Assembly: GCF_002837185.1 (NCBI RefSeq) | Contig: NZ_KZ477990.1 | Span: forward strand, 124,001-188,000 | Direction: 5' to 3' | Length of the DNA stretch: 64,000 bases | Source: Pseudomonas fluorescens | GTDB lineage: Bacteria > Pseudomonadota > Gammaproteobacteria > Pseudomonadales > Pseudomonadaceae | Shown here: in pieces, positions 61,193-64,000 of the stretch | Layout: every line of letters starts with the position of its first letter | Numbering within the stretch: position 1 is the stretch's first letter | Made by a program: the position numbers and the translations under genes | Notes under the pieces: generated by a model | Seen by the model: only the letters and a program-made list of their open reading frames with translations | Told to the model about the DNA's origin: nothing | Databases searched by the model: none

Positions 61193-61582
61193 ATGCCCAT
61201 CGTTAGAGTAGAAGACCCTGTACACCGGGACGCCGATAACCAGCACGCCATAATCGAGACGATCTACAACTGCTTGAAATCGGTATTCAAGGTCAGTGAC
61301 GAAGAGCTCCAGGCACGTTATGTGTGCTACGACAAGAACGCCTTTCGTTCTCCAGGAGATCGCCACGAGTTCATCCACATTGAAATCACGCTGTTCAAAG
61401 GACGCAAACTCGAAACCAAGCGCCAGCTCTATCAATTAATCAGTAACCGGATCGCTGCGCAGCTCGACATTTCGGCACAGGCAGTGTTGATACTGCTGAT
61501 CGAGCAAGAGCCCGAGAACTGGGGTATGCGAGGCGGAGTACCGGCGAGCGAGATCGACTTTGGCTATGCAATTTCCATTTGA
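61193..61582 (+). CDS. Tautomerase-superfamily protein
   Basis: 129 residues starting MPIVRVED, so the mature N-terminus is the catalytic Pro-1 of the 4-oxalocrotonate tautomerase superfamily. The double length (two beta-alpha-beta units; GDRHEFIHIEITLFKGR and KRQLYQLISNRIAAQLD) fits the Tautomerase_2 group. It probably isomerises or hydrolyses an enol/oxime intermediate. Last gene of the operon, 7 bases after the PaiB-like gene. Confidence 0.85.
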   Translation: MPIVRVEDPVHRDADNQHAIIETIYNCLKSVFKVSDEELQARYVCYDKNAFRSPGDRHEFIHIEITLFKGRKLETKRQLYQLISNRIAAQLDISAQAVLILLIEQEPENWGMRGGVPASEIDFGYAISI

Positions 61583-61798
61583 TATCGCTGTGTTTCTTCG
61601 TCGATAGCCTATGGCGAATTCAGGCCAGTTCAGCTTTGCGCAATCTGCCGCTTGCCCTGACCTGACATTTGTTTTTACCAAGCCGTTTGCAACCTGCGAA
61701 CCCCCGACCTCGCGTGTTAACCTTGCGCCCATCGCAAAAAATGCTGGGCCAAGCGCCCCCTTTGCCCCATCACTTTCAACGAACTTGCCTACTACCCA

Positions 61799-64000
61799 AT
61801 GAGTAAAAACACCTCCGATCTGTCCTCCCACACCCCGATGATGCAGCAGTACTGGCGCCTGAAAAACCAGCACCCTGATCAGTTGATGTTCTATCGCATG
61901 GGCGACTTCTACGAGATCTTCTATGAAGACGCGAAGAAGGCCGCCAAGCTACTGGACATCACCCTGACCGCGCGCGGGCAGTCGGCGGGGCAGTCGATTC
62001 CGATGTGTGGGATTCCTTACCATTCATTGGAAGGTTATCTGGTCAAGTTGGTGAAGCTGGGCGAGTCGGTTGTGATCTGTGAGCAGATCGGCGACCCGGC
62101 CACCAGTAAGGGGCCGGTGGAACGGCAGGTAGTGCGCATTATTACGCCGGGCACGGTGAGCGATGAGGCGCTGCTGGATGAGCGGCGCGATAACCTGATC
62201 GCTGCGGTTCTGGGTGACGAGCGTTTGTTCGGTCTGTCGGTACTGGATATCACCAGCGGCAATTTCAGCGTGCTGGAGATCAAGGGCTGGGAGAACCTGC
62301 TGGCGGAACTGGAGCGTATCAATCCGGTGGAGTTGTTGATTCCGGATGATTGGCCCAAGGACTTGCCGGCAGAGAAGCGCCGTGGGACCAAACGTCGTGC
62401 GCCGTGGGATTTTGAGCGTGATTCGGCGCTGAAAAGTCTGTGCCAGCAGTTCTCGGTGCAGGACCTTAAAGGCTTCGGTTGCGAAACCCTGACCCTGGCC
62501 ATCGGCGCTGCCGGCTGCCTGCTCAGCTACGCCAAGGAAACCCAGCGCACGGCCCTGCCGCACTTGCGCAGCCTGCGGCATGAGCGGCTGGACGATACCG
62601 TGGTACTGGATGGCGCCAGCCGTCGCAACCTGGAGCTGGATACCAACCTGGCGGGCGGGCGTGATAACACGCTGCAATCGGTGGTCGACCGTTGCCAGAC
62701 TGCGATGGGCAGCCGCTTGCTGACCCGTTGGCTGAACCGTCCGCTGCGGGATTTGACCGTCCTCCAAGCACGTCAGACCTCTATTACTTGCCTGCTTGAC
62801 GGCTATCGCTTTGAAAAGCTGCAGCCGCAACTCAAGGAAATCGGCGATATCGAGCGCATCCTCGCGCGGATCGGCCTGCGTAATGCGCGGCCCCGTGACC
62901 TGGCGCGTCTGCGTGATGCCTTGAGTGCCCTCCCCCAGTTGCAAGTCGCGATGACCGAACTGGACACGCCGCACCTGCAACAACTGGCTGTCACCGCTGG
63001 CACCTATCCGGATCTCGCGGCGCTGCTGGAAAAAGCCATCATCGACAACCCACCAGCGATCATCCGAGATGGCGGTGTGCTGAAAACCGGCTATGACAGC
63101 GAGCTGGACGAGCTGCAATCGCTGAGCGAAAACGCCGGACAGTTCCTGATTGACCTGGAGGCCCGCGAAAAAGCCCGCACGGGCCTGGCTAACCTGAAAG
63201 TCGGCTACAACCGCGTGCATGGCTACTTTATTGAGCTGCCGAGCAAGCAGGCCGAGTCGGCGCCTATCGACTATCAACGTCGCCAGACCCTCAAAGGCGC
63301 CGAGCGTTTTATCACCCCGGAGCTCAAAGCGTTCGAAGACAAGGCGCTGTCGGCCAAGAGTCGCGCCCTGGCGCGGGAAAAAATGCTCTATGAAGCCTTA
63401 CTCGAAGACCTGATCAGCCGCCTGGCGCCGTTGCAGGACACCGCCGCCGCCCTGGCGGAACTGGATGTGCTGAGTAACCTCGCCGAGCGTGCACTGAACC
63501 TGGACCTCAACTGCCCGCGGTTTGTCAGCGAGCCGTGCATGCGCATCGTGCAAGGACGTCACCCGGTGGTGGAGCAGGTGTTGACCACGCCATTCGTTGC
63601 CAACGACCTGTCGCTGGACGACGACACCCGCATGCTGGTGATTACCGGCCCGAACATGGGTGGTAAATCCACCTATATGCGTCAGACCGCGCTGATCGTG
63701 CTGCTGGCACACATCGGCAGCTTCGTGCCGGCGGCCAGTTGCGAGCTGTCCCTGGTGGACCGGATTTTTACCCGGATCGGTTCCAGTGACGACCTGGCCG
63801 GTGGCCGCTCGACGTTTATGGTGGAAATGAGCGAAACCGCGAACATCCTGCATAACGCCACCGACCGCAGCCTGGTGTTGATGGACGAAGTAGGCCGCGG
63901 TACCAGCACGTTCGACGGCCTTTCGCTGGCATGGGCGGCGGCCGAGCGTCTGGCGCATTTGCGCGCCTATACGTTGTTTGCCACTCACTACTTCGAACTG
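61799..64000 (+). CDS. mutS: DNA mismatch repair protein MutS (cut by window edge)
   Basis: 734 codons from ATG 61799 to the window end; about 120 C-terminal residues are missing compared with the usual length of about 855-860. Mismatch-binding Phe in [12 protein letters not shown] (the F-x-E motif is GDFYEIF), clamp and lever domains, then the ATPase with Walker [15 protein letters not shown] and Walker [17 protein letters not shown]. It recognises mismatches. It bounds the accessory block on the right; 216 bases without a recognised gene precede it. Confidence 0.97.
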   Translation, partial: MSKNTSDLSSHTPMMQQYWRLKNQHPDQLMFYRMGDFYEIFYEDAKKAAKLLDITLTARGQSAGQSIPMCGIPYHSLEGYLVKLVKLGESVVICEQIGDPATSKGPVERQVVRIITPGTVSDEALLDERRDNLIAAVLGDERLFGLSVLDITSGNFSVLEIKGWENLLAELERINPVELLIPDDWPKDLPAEKRRGTKRRAPWDFERDSALKSLCQQFSVQDLKGFGCETLTLAIGAAGCLLSYAKETQRTALPHLRSLRHERLDDTVVLDGASRRNLELDTNLAGGRDNTLQSVVDRCQTAMGSRLLTRWLNRPLRDLTVLQARQTSITCLLDGYRFEKLQPQLKEIGDIERILARIGLRNARPRDLARLRDALSALPQLQVAMTELDTPHLQQLAVTAGTYPDLAALLEKAIIDNPPAIIRDGGVLKTGYDSELDELQSLSENAGQFLIDLEAREKARTGLANLKVGYNRVHGYFIELPSKQAESAPIDYQRRQTLKGAERFITPELKAFEDKALSAKSRALAREKMLYEALLEDLISRLAPLQDTAAALAELDVLSNLAERALNLDLNCPRFVSEPCMRIVQGRHPVVEQVLTTPFVANDLSLDDDTRMLVITGPNMGGKSTYMRQTALIVLLAHIGSFVPAASCELSLVDRIFTRIGSSDDLAGGRSTFMVEMSETANILHNATDRSLVLMDEVGRGTSTFDGLSLAWAAAERLAHLRAYTLFATHYFEL

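Larger units (their letters stand above)
52840..61582. other. Accessory N-oxygenation / lyase gene cluster (predicted pathway)
   Basis: One divergent regulator plus eight genes on the plus strand with spacers of -8 to +51 bases. Several starts overlap the preceding stops (57979, 59273). Stretches of the block are visibly richer in A and T than the flanking recA and mutS regions. It holds permease, lyase, Rieske oxygenase, aminotransferase, N-hydroxylase, flavin oxidase, PaiB-like and tautomerase genes. No mobile-element gene is inside. Confidence 0.75.

Noticed and set aside
53834..61582. Siderophore cluster because of PvdA-like and PvdH-like genes
   Set aside because: No NRPS or IucA/IucC-type synthetase, no decarboxylase, no TonB receptor and no Fur box seen by eye.
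61611..61802. 63-codon plus-strand frame just before mutS
   Set aside because: No ribosome site and it overlaps the mutS start; composition looks non-coding.

Overview
The window looks like the chromosome of a fluorescent pseudomonad of the Pseudomonas fluorescens group. The evidence is the high GC content, the gene neighbourhoods shared with P. aeruginosa (ppc / DUF4398-lptF; dgkA-erdR; PA3611-like / LOG protein / recX-recA-cinA / mutS), a complete wsp operon of the SBW25 type, and REPIN-like repeats built on GTGGGAGGGGGCTTGC.

Region 1 (1-9725) is core genome. It holds the 5' end of ppc, a DUF4398 lipoprotein plus an OmpA-like lipoprotein (LptF) behind a possible AlgU promoter, small envelope genes, a DUF1704 (QEGLA) predicted metallopeptidase with its TetR regulator, lysS, and prfB with its programmed +1 frameshift. 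Region 2 (9966-18382) is the seven-gene wspABCDEF-wspR surface-sensing system, a chemoreceptor-like pathway that drives the diguanylate cyclase WspR. Region 3 (18571-37423) is mostly housekeeping: DUF533 protein, opgD, an Old Yellow Enzyme homologue, kup, rimO, GNAT, an RsuA-like protein that appears to lack its catalytic Asp, DUF1456, trmO, fpr/finR, dgkA, erdR, a DTW protein, a PA3611-like protein, a LOG protein, and recX-recA-cinA with a LexA box.

Region 4 (37505-52756) is an R-type tailocin (contractile-tail bacteriocin) between cinA and mutS, a known tailocin locus in P. fluorescens. It is read leftward: holin, baseplate V/W/J/I, tail fibres, sheath, tube, tail chaperone with a -1 frameshift, tape measure, U, X, D, GH19 endolysin, Rz and a nested Rz1. 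No capsid, portal, terminase, integrase or replication gene is present. At its right end is an S24 (LexA/CI-like) repressor. Repeats of the form TGCAT-NN-ATGCA lie both at the repressor promoter and inside a predicted late promoter, so they are the likely operators; a LexA-like box is next to the repressor. Divergent from the repressor is a two-gene unit, a Panacea (DUF4065) protein overlapping a two-helix membrane protein, which looks like a toxin-antitoxin or exclusion module.

Region 5 (52840-61582) is an accessory block with visibly more AT-rich stretches. A LysR regulator is divergent from eight tightly packed genes: TauE/SafE-type permease, isocitrate-lyase-superfamily C-C lyase, Rieske oxygenase, class III (diaminobutyrate-type) aminotransferase, PvdA/IucD-type N-hydroxylase, DAO-type flavoprotein oxidase, PaiB-like flavin-binding protein and a tautomerase. 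No NRPS, PKS or siderophore synthetase is present. I read it as an undescribed pathway that makes or breaks down a small N-oxygenated amino-acid-derived molecule; this is the best candidate for a new system here. The window ends inside mutS.
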